Positions 1 to 13,724 of a stretch of 64,000 bases of DNA are shown piece after piece (the stretch's first letter is position 1; every line of letters starts with the position of its first letter). The stretch spans positions 1,610,001-1,674,000 of the forward strand of contig NC_090967.1 of assembly GCF_040807025.1 (NCBI RefSeq), in the 5' to 3' direction. Both the position numbers and the translations under genes were made by a program. The notes below the pieces were generated by a model that searched no databases, was not told the DNA's origin, and saw only the letters and a program-made list of their open reading frames with translations. The stretch comes from Struthio camelus. Lineage: Eukaryota > Chordata > Aves > Struthioniformes > Struthionidae.

Positions 1-385
1 TGGCCCGCTTCCTCAGGAGGGCGGGGACCTCCCACCCCCGCGCTGGCTCCGGCTCCGTGTTTGCCCCAGTACCTCATGCCCTGGGGCAATGGGTCCCCCT
101 GGTCCTGAAGTGATTCTCCCTCCACAGCTTCAGTTCAGGCTCTGCTGAAGCGTTTACCACCACCGTAACGGCCTCGTGGTCTTATGGCCTCTAAGTCAGA
201 GAAATGAAGACTGTTCCCTGTGGTGCCCCAGACCTGTGAAGCAGTCCTGCATATTGGAAAGGAGAACATTTTTTTCTAGGAACTCTTGTTACTGCTATAG
301 CAATCGCCAGAAAACAGGTCACTTCTGAGTACGTTCTCTCATTTTTGCATTAATAAAGCCCAATAAAGCTCATGAAAAAAAGATC
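1..385 (+). other. Possible 3' end of an unrecognised + strand transcript
   Basis: The first 200 bases are GC-rich and unlike the AT-rich DNA that follows. A pyrimidine-rich AG at 126-127 could be a splice acceptor. Two AATAAA hexamers at 352-357 and 362-367 are followed by a short A run, as expected at an mRNA 3' end. Short open frames reach stops before 200, but none gives a peptide I recognise. In human, HSD11B1L and MICOS13 lie upstream of RPL36 in this direction, so the 3' UTR of such a neighbour is possible. This is a guess from synteny, not from sequence match. Confidence 0.25.
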
Positions 386-3300
386 CAGTAAAAACGTAAC
401 TGTACAATCAAATGCTTTGATTTGAAGAGTTCACATTAATTACAAGTGATGCAGTGCTGCTAATTCTTACAATTTTATTGAAAGCTTTGCAATACTTCTC
501 TTACAGTCTATCTTTTCACATTAGTTATCTAAAACTTTGTTATAGAGCTCTGTTTTCAGCTGTTTATAATTTTGCCATGCTCTGCTGTTAGCAATGAAAT
601 TTTGTAGGCCAATTGTCTGCTCTTTGCTCACATTGACAGTGGGGAGTTTCAGGAAAAATACATATCAGCTATTTCCTAGGGTGGATTTTTAGGAGGGCTG
701 CTTTGTAGATTTCAGAAACTCCTTCCAGATTTTTACTGAGATAATAATGCCTGCTAGCCTTCAATCAGGGAGTTCAAGAAGGTAGTTATCCTGAAATCCT
801 TTTGCTGTCCCAAGGAATGCAGCCAAATTTGTACAAAATAAAAACCCCTGGAAAGTTTCACTTCCTAGAAAGTTTCACTTCCTAGAGATTTGGAGTATTA
901 TTTTTCCCAGATCATATTTTTACTAACTATTCCTCAATCTCTATCAGTTCTTACATATTAACCGGTAAAAACTGATTAGCATTCCCATGAGCTAATGCCC
1001 TATGTCTCAGAACTTTGGAGTCTGAAAAGCATTTAGGGGAGTTGTGTCTTTCGGCTACCAAAGACGACTGAGAAGAGAGAGAGAATTCCTGCCTGAGAAC
1101 AGGGAAAACCAGATTAAGATAAAGCAGTGGTACATGCACAGAAAAGAAAAAAGCAGCATGAGTGTAATGCAAAGAAGAGATGTGCATGAGCGGGAAGACA
1201 GATCTAGACAGAGAAATATTAGAAAAGGCAAGAAAATACTGCATGTTTAACATGAGAAGAAACACATGAAGCTAGGCTGGCCAAATAGGCACAAAAGGGC
1301 TTATCCTCCAAACAGAAGTTAGACTGCTCTCATGTTAGAGGATCTGGGATTCAAATATCAAGTATGCCTCATACTGAAAACCCTGAGATTGAACTCAGGA
1401 ATTCTGGACATTCATCGTCTGTTCTCAGTGAATAGCTGTAAGTCCTCTTGAAACACTGCATTTCTCAGCAGCTGATCCATATAGAGAGTACATTTTCATC
1501 TGAATGTATCTGTTCAAAAATATGCATCTGATCTGAAATAAGTCATTTGGGCTTTGTCTGTAGACAGCAGAGAGTGCCCTCCACACTGCAGTTCATCCCA
1601 CCTGGGCTCAGGTATCCGACTTAGGATAGACTTGATTCATTTTTTGCCTATATACTACAGAGAGAGTTGAGAGCAGGGGTTTCCACACTGAGGTCTGTGA
1701 AGCCCTGGATATCACTGCTTACCTGGAGGGAGTTCATGAAAGATAAACAAAATGAAAGTAAGCACATAGATCAATATATGTCATTTCTACTGGCATTTAA
1801 TCGACCTCAGATAGTATTTTAAGATCAGTGCTTCATTATCAATAAGATATTCTTTATCAGTGATAATCTAACCAAGTCACCATATGATATACAACTCAAC
1901 ATGAAACTTGTAGCTTTCTGACTGAAATCATAAACAGTTGTCTTTGACTTGAATTTATCTGAAAAAGGACGAGGAAAAGAGAGACTACAAATCCCAGAGT
2001 GCTGCGGTTTCTTCTTTGAGCGCAGAAGTCTCATTATGCAGCCTCTGCCTACTCAAGGCACAGACAGAGCCATAGTGAGGACAGCCCAGAAGCCTTTGGA
2101 GCCACCTCCTTCTGCGTTGTTTTCATCTGAGTCTCTGGATTTGAAGTACAGTGCGTTTTTTGAATTTTGGCGCCTGTCTGCAAATTGTAAACCAACTGCT
2201 CCTGGAGCAGCTCCAGCCCTCAGCCACATGCCTCTTGCTGGAGTTTCTAGGATGTGCGTGTTATGTATCTTTTCAAATATAGCTGCCTTCCCCCAAGCAA
2301 AGCACAGGAGTATTTGTAAACACTAAGCCATGCACTTACTATGAACTTTTTGCCTCCCAATGAGTACAGTTTCCAACACTGCACCACACAACACAATTCC
2401 AACACAGTATGTGGAAGACCTGTAATAAAATTCGGTTAGATTAAGCCAGAAGAAACTATTTTAGGAATTCTGAAAGCCTCTGTACAAGCATTTTCGGGTT
2501 AGCTTATTTTTCCTTTCATGATTTGCCACTACACTGCACTCATCTGTCATATTTTGGAAATCCTTTTAAACCCTTTGCAGCATTTTGATTGGTAATGTAA
2601 TCCAGGTTTAAATCCCATTTATTCATGAAGCTTAGCCCAAACTCTCCTATTCTTCTTTTCAGATTTTTTAGATAATATCTTATAAATTTTGTATATTTCA
2701 AGGTATTTTTTTGCCTTCTAATGTTGCCAGTTATTTTCATAGTACTGCTGTCAACTATGTCACAGCAAAATCTTTTTTCTAAATACACTTTCTTAAATAT
2801 CCCTCCCTCAAACTTGGACTATTGAGATGTAATACTGTCTATGTTTTTTATGGAAGATGCCTTTCCTTAGCAGTAACCAGAACACTTACATACATATACT
2901 TCATCCTTGTTATCAGTATCCTCTCCCTGTTCGCTGAACTTTTATATTCACTTTTCCTGTCTCCACTAGAGAGAAGAGAACAGTTGGGGGGTGGGATGGG
3001 GAGAGGAAAGGATCAACTATGTAAAGGAAGTGTAAAGAGAAAAGCTGAGAGCCAGCTAGACAACTGCTGCTTTAGATGGAGTATAATGCTTTAGTCATGG
3101 AATTAGCATCTGTTCAAATACTAGTCCTCTTGATTGCTCTAATGATATGGTTTAGTATTGAACCAGTCATTCATCTCTCAGTTCTTAGTAATTATTTTCT
3201 CATTAAGGACCTTGACAATTCAGTGCTACTAAAAACATTTAATAATAAAGTTCCCTCGCTGCTTTCAGAAGGTAGAATTGATTTTTTAGCCCAGGACACA

Positions 3301-6300
3301 ACCATTTGTTGTTTAATAAAGGGACACTCCAAGGCTCTGTCAATGTCACTTGCTTGGGATGGCAGAGGGCCATGGCATACAGTGGGACTGTGTTCCCTCA
3401 GCTGTTCAGATTGGGAACCTGTTCAGAGCACACCAAGGCTCCTGTCTGCTCACTCCCTCCTTCTTCATTTTTGTAGAAACCGGAGAACAGGAGAAGACTG
3501 GTGTGTGTACAGGTTTCACCTCGCTATAAAGTCAGGAACTTGGAAGTCCCTCAGGCTCAGCATTGGAGCTCTAGCTCAGAGGTACTTCCAACATATCTGA
3601 GTGTCTCAGTAGGATAAGAATAAATTCTTGGGATGTCAGAGAATACTGACGGTAGCAAAAGACTTTGCCTAGCACTAGAATGCTTCTCTCATGAGAAGAA
3701 GAGATTGCTCACAGTCACTGCTAAAGACAAAGTAAAACCTCACACATCCTTTGATGTAGAGCATCTTCCCAATTGTTTGCCAGGCAGTTTTCTTGTGTAA
3801 CTAGCTTTCTGATGCTATCTTAGATTTCATGACAACTTTGAAATTTTCACAAATCTGAGGACACAGGATCTCCACTGTTATTTCTTACCTCAATTGCTTT
3901 ACTTTCTCAGCAGCTGCTGCCATGCCTTTTTCTTTCGCATTCTGCCCTGATCTGCACTCTATTATTCATACATCTTTAACAGCAGGATCATTTCTGTCTT
4001 TTATATAGTAGTCTAACTTCCCCTATGCCTTATATTCCTTATCTCCCCTCTGAATGACCCATGTTTAATCAATGTCTCAGATACGTTCATTCTTTTTAGG
4101 AAGGGGCAAGAATGCTCTAAGGACTGAAGATATAGCACAAACCATTCTTTTATCAGCCCAAATTCAACTCAGCTTGACAGTAATTAAAAGTTACTTGCAG
4201 CCTCCGAAGGTCTGGGAAGTACCCTGCTTTCTCCACCATAGGACTTATAGCTTGCTACAGATTTCTGCTCTAGAATTTCAGTTTTCACTTTAAAAAATGC
4301 TTCTAGAAGTAGGAGGACACAAAGCACCAAAGTAAGTAGAGAAAATTAATAGTATGCCATGTATCATGGATGAGATCTTCCTCATCTGCTGTGAGAAAGT
4401 TAGCTAAGATATTTATAAAAAGGAGCAAAGAGGAACACAGTGCACAGTTGTGGGATTAAAGCAGACAGCAGTCTGTATATGGAACAAAGATTTCTGAGGG
4501 ATAAAACACTGTGGTGTGATGTGTAGAGGGCACATTTATTTCTAATTCTAGGCAAATAATATTTGGCAGGGGCCTTGAACAATCGTATTCTTCTGCTACA
4601 ATATTTACCTCCTCATTTAGGCAGAACTCAATGCAGATCACACAGGGAGAAGTGATAACCAAGCCTGGGTAGGAGAATTTGGATCTATGCTTGTAATTTC
4701 TCACTCCTTTTTGACGGAAAGACCAAAAGTGACTTTCATTGTCAGGAGGGCCTGAGTGGCCCTTTAGGATCCTTTTGTACTGAAATCTGATCATAGCCTA
4801 ATGTGACCAGAAGGAAGTGAGAATTTTTATTTTTAAAAACTCTTTTTTTTTCACATCTCAACAAAAACCCAGGGAGAAGCTGGGAACTCAGTGCTCAGGG
4901 CTCCGACACGTTCCACAATTCCACTTTGTCATTTCTCCATGCAGTGATTTGCTTATAATACTGCATGCCAAAAAGAGCCACTTCTGTAACACAAGAGCAA
5001 TGCAGAGGTTTTCTTCAGTACAAGTCATTCACAGTCTTTACCAGCCGAAGGAAGTGTCTTTGTAGTGTGTGATACACAACAGCCCTCAGTGTAGCATTAG
5101 CTACTGAGCTTTCCTCTCACTCATTCCCCATTGCTTAGGAAATCTTCCAAAATAATAGGGAGACAGATTTCTTGGCAATAAAATACTATTGAAAACAAGT
5201 GAGGTGGCCAGGTAGGAACAATACCACCATTTCCTGGAAGTCTGGCTGCAGGCAGCCGTGGAGCTGTGGGAGTTCATGTACATACCTAGCTGCTATTTCC
5301 ACAGGTAAATAGCAAAATTAATCTAAGATCAAGGAAAGGTTTATTTATATCACTTTTAATGAAATATGGGCCCAACAGTCCCTAACATCATCCAGTTTTG
5401 ACTTTCACATACAAAGCTGAAGTTCATGCTAGCTGCACTTTTAGGTGTCCAAAGACAAAAGACTCTGCAGTCGGCCAGGGTGGCCCCAGGTTCTCAGTGC
5501 TCCATAGAGTTCAGGTTTCTTCAAAATGTGAGCAAGTTGCTGATCTTTTAGCCATTTGGCAGTTGGGAGACTGGGTAGTAGAGGAGATTGGGGATTGGTG
5601 CTGAAATGCAGTTTCTCTGAGTGCACAAAGGTTTATCAGCCTGGAGCAATCTCAGCTCTGTGCCTGCTTTCAGAATCACTTAGATCATTACTGTTCCAGA
5701 GGAGCAGTGGGAAGGGAGTATGCAGTGGTCACACCCCCATACTGATATTATATAAAACCTTGGCACTGATCTCAAACACTAGTGGAAAAAAAAAAACAGT
5801 GTTTTTTTTCAAAACAACCATTTGGCGCCTTATTTTCAAATCCGCAGACCAACTGCTGCTGGCTTGGTGCCCATCACCATAGAGCTATTTACATATTTTC
5901 CTCCAGCAGCTGCAGTAGCCTGTTATATACCCCATGTCTCACCAGACTGACTCAGCCTCTGTCGTGATCTCACTAGGGAAGGGATGAGATTTCAATTTTA
6001 TTCTATTAAAAAAAAATCAGTATGGTAGGAGCTCGATTTTTTAGCAAAACAAAGTGAAAGCAGAAACCTTTGGCTCCCCTTTGTAAGATAATTAGCCTGT
6101 CATACAGTAACACGAGAACTGCAATGTGCACCTGGGAGTGCTGGGATTCCTTAAAGCAGAGCCTCAGTCAAATATAAAACTTACATAGTAAATGTATATG
6201 AAGGGAGGGAAAACAGGTTTGTGGATATGAAGAGGTAGGTGTGTATCACTTGCGTATATCATGTGATTGATAAAGAGATGAAAGGAATGCATTCTGCAGT

Positions 6301-9107
6301 TCCAAAGTGCAGTGCACCCAAGATCTCAAAGTATTTTACACAGGGTTATTTATCAAGATATATAAAAATCTTGTGAGGAAATTAAAATGCCTATGAAGTT
6401 TACTCAGCTAATGTTTGTAAAGCGTGTTGAGCTTCATGCAATAACTCTGTGGACCTAGCTTGCTGGTCCTATCAACGCATCGGTCTTGATGGAAATCATT
6501 TTTTCCAGCCTACAGCTGGTGCCAACATTGAGGTGCCAGAGCACAGGCATCAATCAGCACACTTCTGCTGGAGTTGCACATCTATAACAGAAGAGACAGC
6601 TTTGACTAAACATGACTATACAACAGGAAGACACTCACCATGTCATGAGTTGAGCACCTGACTACAAACCCAGACAGATGCCCCATGGCATAGCAAGGCT
6701 GGTCAGCTGCATGTGTTGTGAGACGGCAGCTTTATTTTTCTCATCCTGGTGTCTACCCCCTTGCTCTCCTGCAGCCGATTCTGTGTATGGGAATTCTGAA
6801 GGCCAGCAGCATCCCACGGCTTCTTTCTCTATCACTAGCCCTGTGGGATCTTCCTTCCTGGGGAGCTTTTGCTCCATATTTGCATCATCTGACTGGTAGG
6901 AAGCAGTGCAAGAAGTGGATGTTCTGGGTAGCCATGAATGCGATTTGCTTTGATAGAGTAAATGAGCAGGAGCTGCAGCAAATGAGAAGATTTAGACTGA
7001 CAGAGGTATTTGCAGGCTACCTTAGCACTGCTAAACTTCATTTCTGGGTATGAGAATATCATAGTTTTGTAGGATTTCATTTTTTTTTTACAGTTGCTAT
7101 AGAAATCCTGCATATAAAAGGAAAAATAGGTTCAGCTTGGCCCTTCTTGGTACAGTGTGGACACAGTTCCAGAAGCAGTTTTGTCCGCTGTGAAGATGGG
7201 GGCCATTATGCAGTGGGAGTTGGAGACGCTGATGTCATTGCTCTGTGGGAGATCTCCCTGAGAGCAGGAAATTCACAGTCAGGCCTGCTCTGACTGAACT
7301 TTAATCTCCCTTGAGTGCAAAAGACTGTAACTCTGGGAAATCTAGAGGAAATAAGTGTGGAGTTGGAAGTATTGAGCTTCTCAATCTGCAGAGAGCTAAT
7401 ATATGACTTGCCCTCTCTCTTCCTATCCAGCCCCTGAGTGTCATGAGGAGAGAAGTACAGGAGAGGGTACTTTTTGAGGCTGATAAGCCACTCTTTTGAG
7501 GCCTCACTTCAGCAAGACTTTCGCCCAGGTTAATTGAGACGTATTTAGATGTAATGCTTCATGTGCCAGTACATTTTTTCAGTGTAACTCACCCACTCTG
7601 TAACTAGGGCACAGTTTATATCACTTAAACTCGGGACATCCTCTGGTGGCTTCTGGCAAGCGTTCCCACACACCCAAAATAACAAGCCCATTCTCCCTCA
7701 GTATATCAGGAAAGTTATCACCTCAGCTCACCACAGCCCAGCATGGTATCCACCTCTGTGAGTCTTAGTAGTGCGGATAAGTGCTCTGAAGGGGCCTGCA
7801 ATACCACAATCATAAATTAATAGTTCTGTCATACGCCAGGGCTTCATCAGTCTCTGGGGATTTACTCACACAGCAGAGGGATTATGCTGGAGGCTAGCAT
7901 ATCAGTCATTGGTGTGAGTAAATCCCCCGAGTAGTAGATTAACTCTGTTATGCAACTATTGAATGAATTTGTATTTTTCATAACACTTTTGGAGTGGGAG
8001 GCCAGAGAGTGATAGGAGACACAGTGAAAACTGCTAGCTGGCCTCAGGTATGGAGGAAGTCAAAGAGATTGGTGTGGCCATGATTAGTGAGGCTACTGGC
8101 AGCTTATGCCAACAATTTAATTTAAAAAGCAATAAGAAGTTAACCCAGTAGCTCCTTGGGGTGGGGTGGGGGGTATCATACACACACAGCCGACACTGCT
8201 ACAGGTCAATGAGAGGAACCATCACTTGTAGGAGCCCAGCTGCCAGCATGTCTGCATGCTGGTGGCTCAAAAAGTGAGTATGCTCTTCTAGGGGCTCATA
8301 CTGTGCTGGATACTGTGCTGGTCTAACCTGGGCTGGAGGGGCAGAGGCTCTGATTTGTGTGTGTAATGTCTGTGTGTTGTAGAATGGAATCTCTACCTAT
8401 CTGCTATATCCCTCCTGCTAAACAAATAAATTTTGGATCATGTCACTAATTGGTGTTGTTCTGTTTTAGTGGCCACCACACCCAGTTTTCCTGTGGCAGG
8501 GGTCCAGTCTGCAAGACTGGCCTGAGGCAGGAGGACAGAATACCTCCACACTATGTCTGGCAAGGAGTTGGGAGCCCTTCCAGCATAGTGATTCGGCACC
8601 TTGAAAGGCACTCAGCCACTTCAGGACATCTTTGGCTGCATGGCCAGCAAGCAAGACTCCCACAAGAAAAATCTTGTGTGAAGAACCTACATTTATATGG
8701 GCCATCTATGGCCACTATGACAGTTTACCCCCTGCCTTTGCTCTGTATTTACTCAAATCTCTTGAATTCTCTCTGCTTACTTTTTCAATCAAATAATTTT
8801 CTCCTCCCCACTCTGCACATTTCTCCTTTGGTGCCATAACAACAGGCAGCACCCTGACCACGCCAACCACTTTATGACCAATCTTCTGTTTGTTTTTGTC
8901 CAAAATGCCTTTTTATGTAAAAGCAACAACACCGTTTCCTTTCTGCAGGACTCCCCTGTTGGCATACATACAAGAAAGGACTAACACTACACTGGAAGAT
9001 GAACACCGTCATTCCTGTGCTCACCTCTATTCAGAAAACCATCTTCAAAGCATCACCTGGAACTCCTGCCCTTTTGTGAGTTCCCTCACAGGAACTCCCT
9101 TTGGAAA
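386..9107. other. Intergenic DNA without a recognisable gene
   Basis: AT-rich, with many stops on both strands. Open frames here are short (the longest about 174 codons at 3076-3600) and show no domain, conserved motif or splice context I can identify. Visible small features are a 17-bp tandem duplication at 851-884, A or T runs near 5785, 6010 and 7080, and a stretch near 6300-6400 that resembles a very old dispersed repeat. Confidence 0.6.
851..884 (-). repeat. 17-bp tandem duplication with ETS/IRF-like motif
   Basis: Two perfect copies of a 17-bp unit, 851-867 and 868-884. Read on the minus strand each contains GGAAGTGAAACT, which fits the ETS-IRF composite (GGAANNGAAA) and the interferon-response-element pattern. 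The duplication is seen directly; a regulatory role is inference only. Confidence 0.6.
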
Positions 9108-9108
9108 T

Positions 9109-11440
9109 CACAGAATCACACAGAATGGTTTAGGTTGGAAGGGACCTCTGGAGATCATCTAGTCCAACCCCTCTGCTCAAGCAGGGTCCTCTAGAGCATA
9201 TTGCCCAGGATCACATCCAGATGGGTTTTGGATATCGCCAGCAAAGGAGACTCCACCACCTTTCTGGGCAACCCGTTCCAGTGCTCAGTCACCCTCACAG
9301 TCAAGAAGTTTTTTCTCAGGTTTAGGTGGAGACTCTACTACCTCTCTGTTGCAGTGCCCTGTCACCCTCACAGCTTATGTGCAGATAGAACTTCCTGTGT
9401 TTCAGTTTATGCCCGTCGCCTCTTGTCCTGTCTCTGGGCACCACGGAGAAGAGTCTAGCCCTGTCCTCTTGACACTCCCCCTTCAGATACTTGTACACAT
9501 ACATTTATGAGATCGCCTCTCAATCTTCTCTTCTCCAGGCTGAACAGGCCCAGCTCGCGCAGTCTTTCTTCCTAGGAGAGGTGCTCCAGCCCTCTAATCA
9601 TCTTGGTAGCCCTCCGCTGGACTCTCTCCAGGAGCGCCACGTCTCTCTTGTACTGGGGAGCCCAGAACTGGACACAGTACTCCAGGGGAGGCCTCACCAG
9701 GGCTGAGGAGAGGGGCAGGATCACCTCCCTCCACCTGCTGGCAACACTCTGCCTAATGCACCCCAGGATCCCATTGGCCTTCTTGGCCACCAGGGCACAC
9801 TGCTGCCTCATGCTTAACTTGTTGTCCACCAGCACTCCCAGCTCCTTCTCTGCAGGGCTACTTTCCAGCAGGTCAACCCCCAGCCTGTACTGCTGCAGGG
9901 GGTTCTTCCTGCCTAGGTGCAGGACCCTGCACTTGCCTTTGTTGAACTTCAGGAGGTTCCCCTCCGCCCACCTCTCTAGCCTGTCCAGGTCCCTCTGAAT
10001 GCAGCACAGTCTTCTGGTGTGTCAGCCTCTCCCCCCACTTTAGTATCATCAGCAAACTTGCTGAGGGTGCACTCTGTGCCTTCCTCCAGGTCATCGATGA
10101 ATACATTGAACAAGACTGGACCCAGGACTGACCCCTGGGGGACACCGCTAGCCACAGGCCTCCAACTTGACTCTGCGCCATTCACCACCACCCTTTGAGC
10201 TCGGCCATCCAGCCACTTCTCAATCCACCTCACCAACCACTCATCCAACCCACACTTCCTGAGCTTGCCTAGGAGGATGTGATGGGAGACAGTGTTGGAA
10301 GCCTTGCTGAAGGCCAGGGAGACCACATCCACTGCTCTGCCCTCATCTACCCAGCCAGTCGTTCCCTCCCAGAAGGCTATCCGATTGGTCCAGCATGATT
10401 TCCCTTTGGTGAATCCACGCTGACTATGCCTGATCACCTTCTTGTCCTCCACATGCTTAGAGAGGACCTCCAGGAGGAGCTGTTCCATCAGCTTTCCAGG
10501 GAAGGAGGGGAGGCTGACAGGCCTGTAGTTTCCTGGCTCCTCCTTCTTGCCCTTTTGGAAGGCTGGGGTGACACTGGCTTTCTTCCAGTCCTCAGGCACC
10601 TCTCCTGATCTCCAGGACCTTTCCAAGATGATGGAGAGGGGCCTAGCGATAACATCCGCCAGCTCCCTCAGCACTATGAGGGAGTGGATCCTGATGGGTG
10701 CATCGTGTCGGGGCCCATGGATTTATGGATGTCAAGTTTGGACAAAAGATCTCTAACCTGATCCTCCTCCACCAAGGCAGAGTCTTCCTTTCTGCAGCCT
10801 TTCTCTCTTGTCCCCAGGGTCTGGATTGCCTGAGGACTGGCCTTAGCAGTAAAGACTGAAGCAGAGAAGGCATTCAGCAACTCTGCCTCCTCTGTGTCCT
10901 TCGTTACCAGGGCACCCACCCCATTCAGCAGCAGGCCGACGTTTTCCCTAGTCTTCCTTTTGTATTGATGTATTTGAAGAAGCCCTTTTTGTTGTCCTCG
11001 ACATCCCTTGCCAGATTTAATTCCAAATGGGCCTTAGCCTTCCTTGTTGCATCCCTGCACACTCTGACAACGTCCCTGTATTCCTCCCAAGTGGCCTGTT
11101 CCCTTTTCCACATTCTGTGGACTTCCTTATTCTGTTGGAGTTTTGCCAGGAGTTCCTTGCTCATCCATGCAGGTCTCCTGCCCGCTTTGCTGGACTTCTT
11201 CCTCAGAGGGATGCACCCGTCTTGAGCCTGGAGGAAGTGATGCTTGAATATTAACCAGCTTTCCTGGACCCCTCTTCCTTCTAGGGCCCTACCCCATGAG
11301 ATTCCCCTAAGTAGGTCCCTGAAGAGGCCAAAGTTAGCTCTCCTCAAGTCCAGGGTTGCAATCCTACTCGTTGCCCTGCTCCCTCCTCACAGGATCCTCA
11401 ACTCCAGCATCTCATGGTCACTGTAGCCAAGGCTGCCCCC
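9109..11440 (-). mobile_element. CR1 LINE copy A, 5'-truncated
   Basis: Minus-strand CR1 of about 2.3 kb. The 3' end at 9109 carries two ATTCTGTG-type units, preceded in element sense by the usual CR1 3' UTR text (TTGGACTAGATGATCTCCAG). Coding remnants in element order are the region between endonuclease and reverse transcriptase (about 11347-10925), the RT domain (about 10674-9976, with [12 protein letters not shown] and FADD motifs) and the C-terminal region (9835-9572). The frames are interrupted, so the copy is dead. RT motif A reads SLAFSKASN instead of the usual LDFSKAFD. The endonuclease is absent, so the element is 5' truncated; the 5' edge is approximate. Confidence 0.93.
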
Positions 11441-12940
11441 AACCTTCACACACAAAGGACTCCCCTTTGCAGTCCCCCATCTTCCCCAGTAATTGCATCA
11501 TTGCTATTGCTGCTTTTCTGGCTTTCCTTAGCCTAAGGGCAGGTGGGAAGCTGTGTCACACAACCATTGCTGCAACAAGGCAGAACAGCACCTCTCTGCT
11601 TCCCCCCCTCCTGTTATCCTCTCCCTCTGAGGCCAGGATCTGGTGGTGCCTCTCTGCTTTTTTTTTTCTCTGCTTTATCTTCCCTGTCTCCTGTGCAGCC
11701 ATGGGCTGCTCCCTGCTCTGTAGGAGGTCACAGGTATGCCCTGGACTCTGCAGACATCCCCAGCATCCAGAGAGAAAGTGTGGGCAGGTGATCCATCCAT
11801 GCAAGCAAGGAGTGGGAGATGTTAGGTCTCCAAGCCTTTTCTGAGCGTGATGCCTCATGAGATCAGTCATGCAGAAACACTTCACAGCTCTGTTGTTGTA
11901 CAGCTCAAGCAGACAGCGCTGCTTTCTATAAGGCTGAGAGCCAACCCCCACATAGCCACTCCTCAGAGACTGTGTTACTGTGGAGAAACGAAGGAGAGAC
12001 TCTGTGCTTGGGCCAGTCCTTGCCTCCACCAACACACGCTGGTCAAAAACCCCTCAGGTTAAAGAGACTTGCTTTTACTTAGTGGGACCTGTTGAGAGCA
12101 GGCACTGTCCAAACACAGTGTCTATTATTTTCTCTTAACAGAACCACTAGTCCCACTCAGATAATCACACAGTCTGCCTGAGGGTTACAGGAGGGCACAC
12201 GTCAGAGAGATAAGCGCCTTCACAAAAGCACTCTGTAGACTGGGAAACACGTCGTTCTCCTATAGCACGAAAACACATCAACCTGCACAAGGCACAGCAG
12301 TTTATAATAATATTCCCATTCCCTGACAACAGCCATCCTTTCCAGACTGTGACTGTTGCCCATGAGCTGGAGGGAGCATCTCTGTCCACATCCCTGGCAG
12401 AAATGCAACTCATCCACCCTTCAGCCTCCTCTTAAACAACAACATGCCTGAAGGCCTCCTGCAGCAGAGCCAACTCCTTTTCCTGTGCCCTGCTACAGAG
12501 CCAAGAGCTGCACTGTGGCGCCCTGGAGCAGTGCTGCCCTGCTATTTCTTCCTGTCCAGGTCAGCATGCCCTTGTAAAGGAAAGCTGTGGAGGGCCAAGC
12601 ACCCACTGAGCTAGAGGTAAGGTCCAACCCTCAACCTCCATCACCAGGGACCTTGTATTCCTCATAGGCTCCTTGGAGGTATCGTAGCCGCCAGATATGG
12701 CCTTCTGCCTGGTCCTTCTCCCTCTGGGATGCTCCTCATGGAGGATAGCCTAGGACTCCTCTGGCACAGATGGGTGATGGGGCTGAGCTAATCTAACATC
12801 CTAGACGCGCCTAAAGAGGCAATGGACTCTCACTGCCCCACCCACACAGTCCAGTCTCCTCCCTTGTGCCTGCAGTGATACTCAGCCAGCCCTGCAAGGA
12901 ATCAGGGCAGGGAGCTCATCTGCTTGAAAGTCATATATAT
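11441..12940. other. Intergenic DNA, nothing recognised
   Basis: Moderately GC-rich sequence between two CR1 copies. Overlapping short frames occur at 11356-12062 on both strands, but none shows a known domain. Confidence 0.5.
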
Positions 12941-13016
12941 AGATATATTGTGTGTGTGTGTGTGTGTCTGTGTGTATGTATGTATGCGTGTGTATGTGTG
13001 TGTGTGTGTGTGTGTG
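12941..13016. repeat. TA/TG microsatellite
   Basis: A short TA-rich run followed by imperfect (TG)n with TATG interruptions, abutting the 5' end of CR1 copy B. Similar TG/TA-rich sequence resumes after the CR1 tail (13725-13780), so the CR1 seems to lie within the microsatellite. Confidence 0.9.
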
Positions 13017-13724
13017 ACCTGCTGGAAAGTAGCTCTGCAGAGAAGGAGCTGGGAGTGCTGGTGGATAACAAGTTAAACATGAGCCAGCAGTGTGCCCTTG
13101 TGGCCAAGAAGGCCAATGGTCTCCTGGGGTGCATGAGGCAGAGTGTTGCCAGCAGGTGGAGGGAGGTGATCCTGCCCCTCTCCTCAGCCCTGGGGAGGCC
13201 TCACCTGGAGTACTGTGTCCACTTCTGGGCTCCCCAGTACAAGAGAGACGTGGCGCTCCTGGAGAGAGTCCAGCGGAGGCCTGTGAAGATGATGAGGGGA
13301 CCGGAGCAACTCTCCTAGGAAGAAAGACTGCGCGAGCTGGGCCTGTTCAGCCTGGAGAAGAGAAGATTGAGAGGGGATCTCATCAACGTGTACAAGTATC
13401 TGAAGGGGGAGTGTCAAGAGGATGAGGCCAGCCTCTTCTCCGTGATGCCCAGCAACAGGACAAGAGGCAATGGGCAGAAACTGAACCACAGGAGGTTCCA
13501 TCTGAACCTGAGAAAAAACTTCTTCACTGTGAGGGTGACAGAGCATTGGAACAGGTTGCCCGGAGAGGTAGTGGAGTGTCCTTCCCTGGAGATATTCAAA
13601 ACCCGTCTGGATGTGATCCTGGGCAATATGCTCTAGGTGACCCTGCCTGAGCAGGGAGGTTGGACTAGATGATCTCCAGAGGTCCCATCCAACCTAAACG
13701 ATTCTGTGATTCTGTGATTCTGTG
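13017..13724 (+). mobile_element. CR1 LINE copy B, 5'-truncated 3' end
   Basis: About 0.7 kb of the 3' part of CR1 on the + strand. It opens inside ORF2 at [20 protein letters not shown], carries the ORF2 C-terminal region in two frames split by an in-frame TAG near 13316, and ends in the CR1 3' UTR with three perfect ATTCTGTG units (13701-13724). The TAG falls after the residues EQLS and is shared with copies A, H and J. Confidence 0.95.

Noticed and set aside
1949-2326. 125-codon + strand frame
   Set aside because: No domain, splice context or recognisable homology; composition fits chance.
3076-3600. 174-codon + strand frame
   Set aside because: Long for this AT-rich DNA but no recognisable motif, repeat or exon structure.
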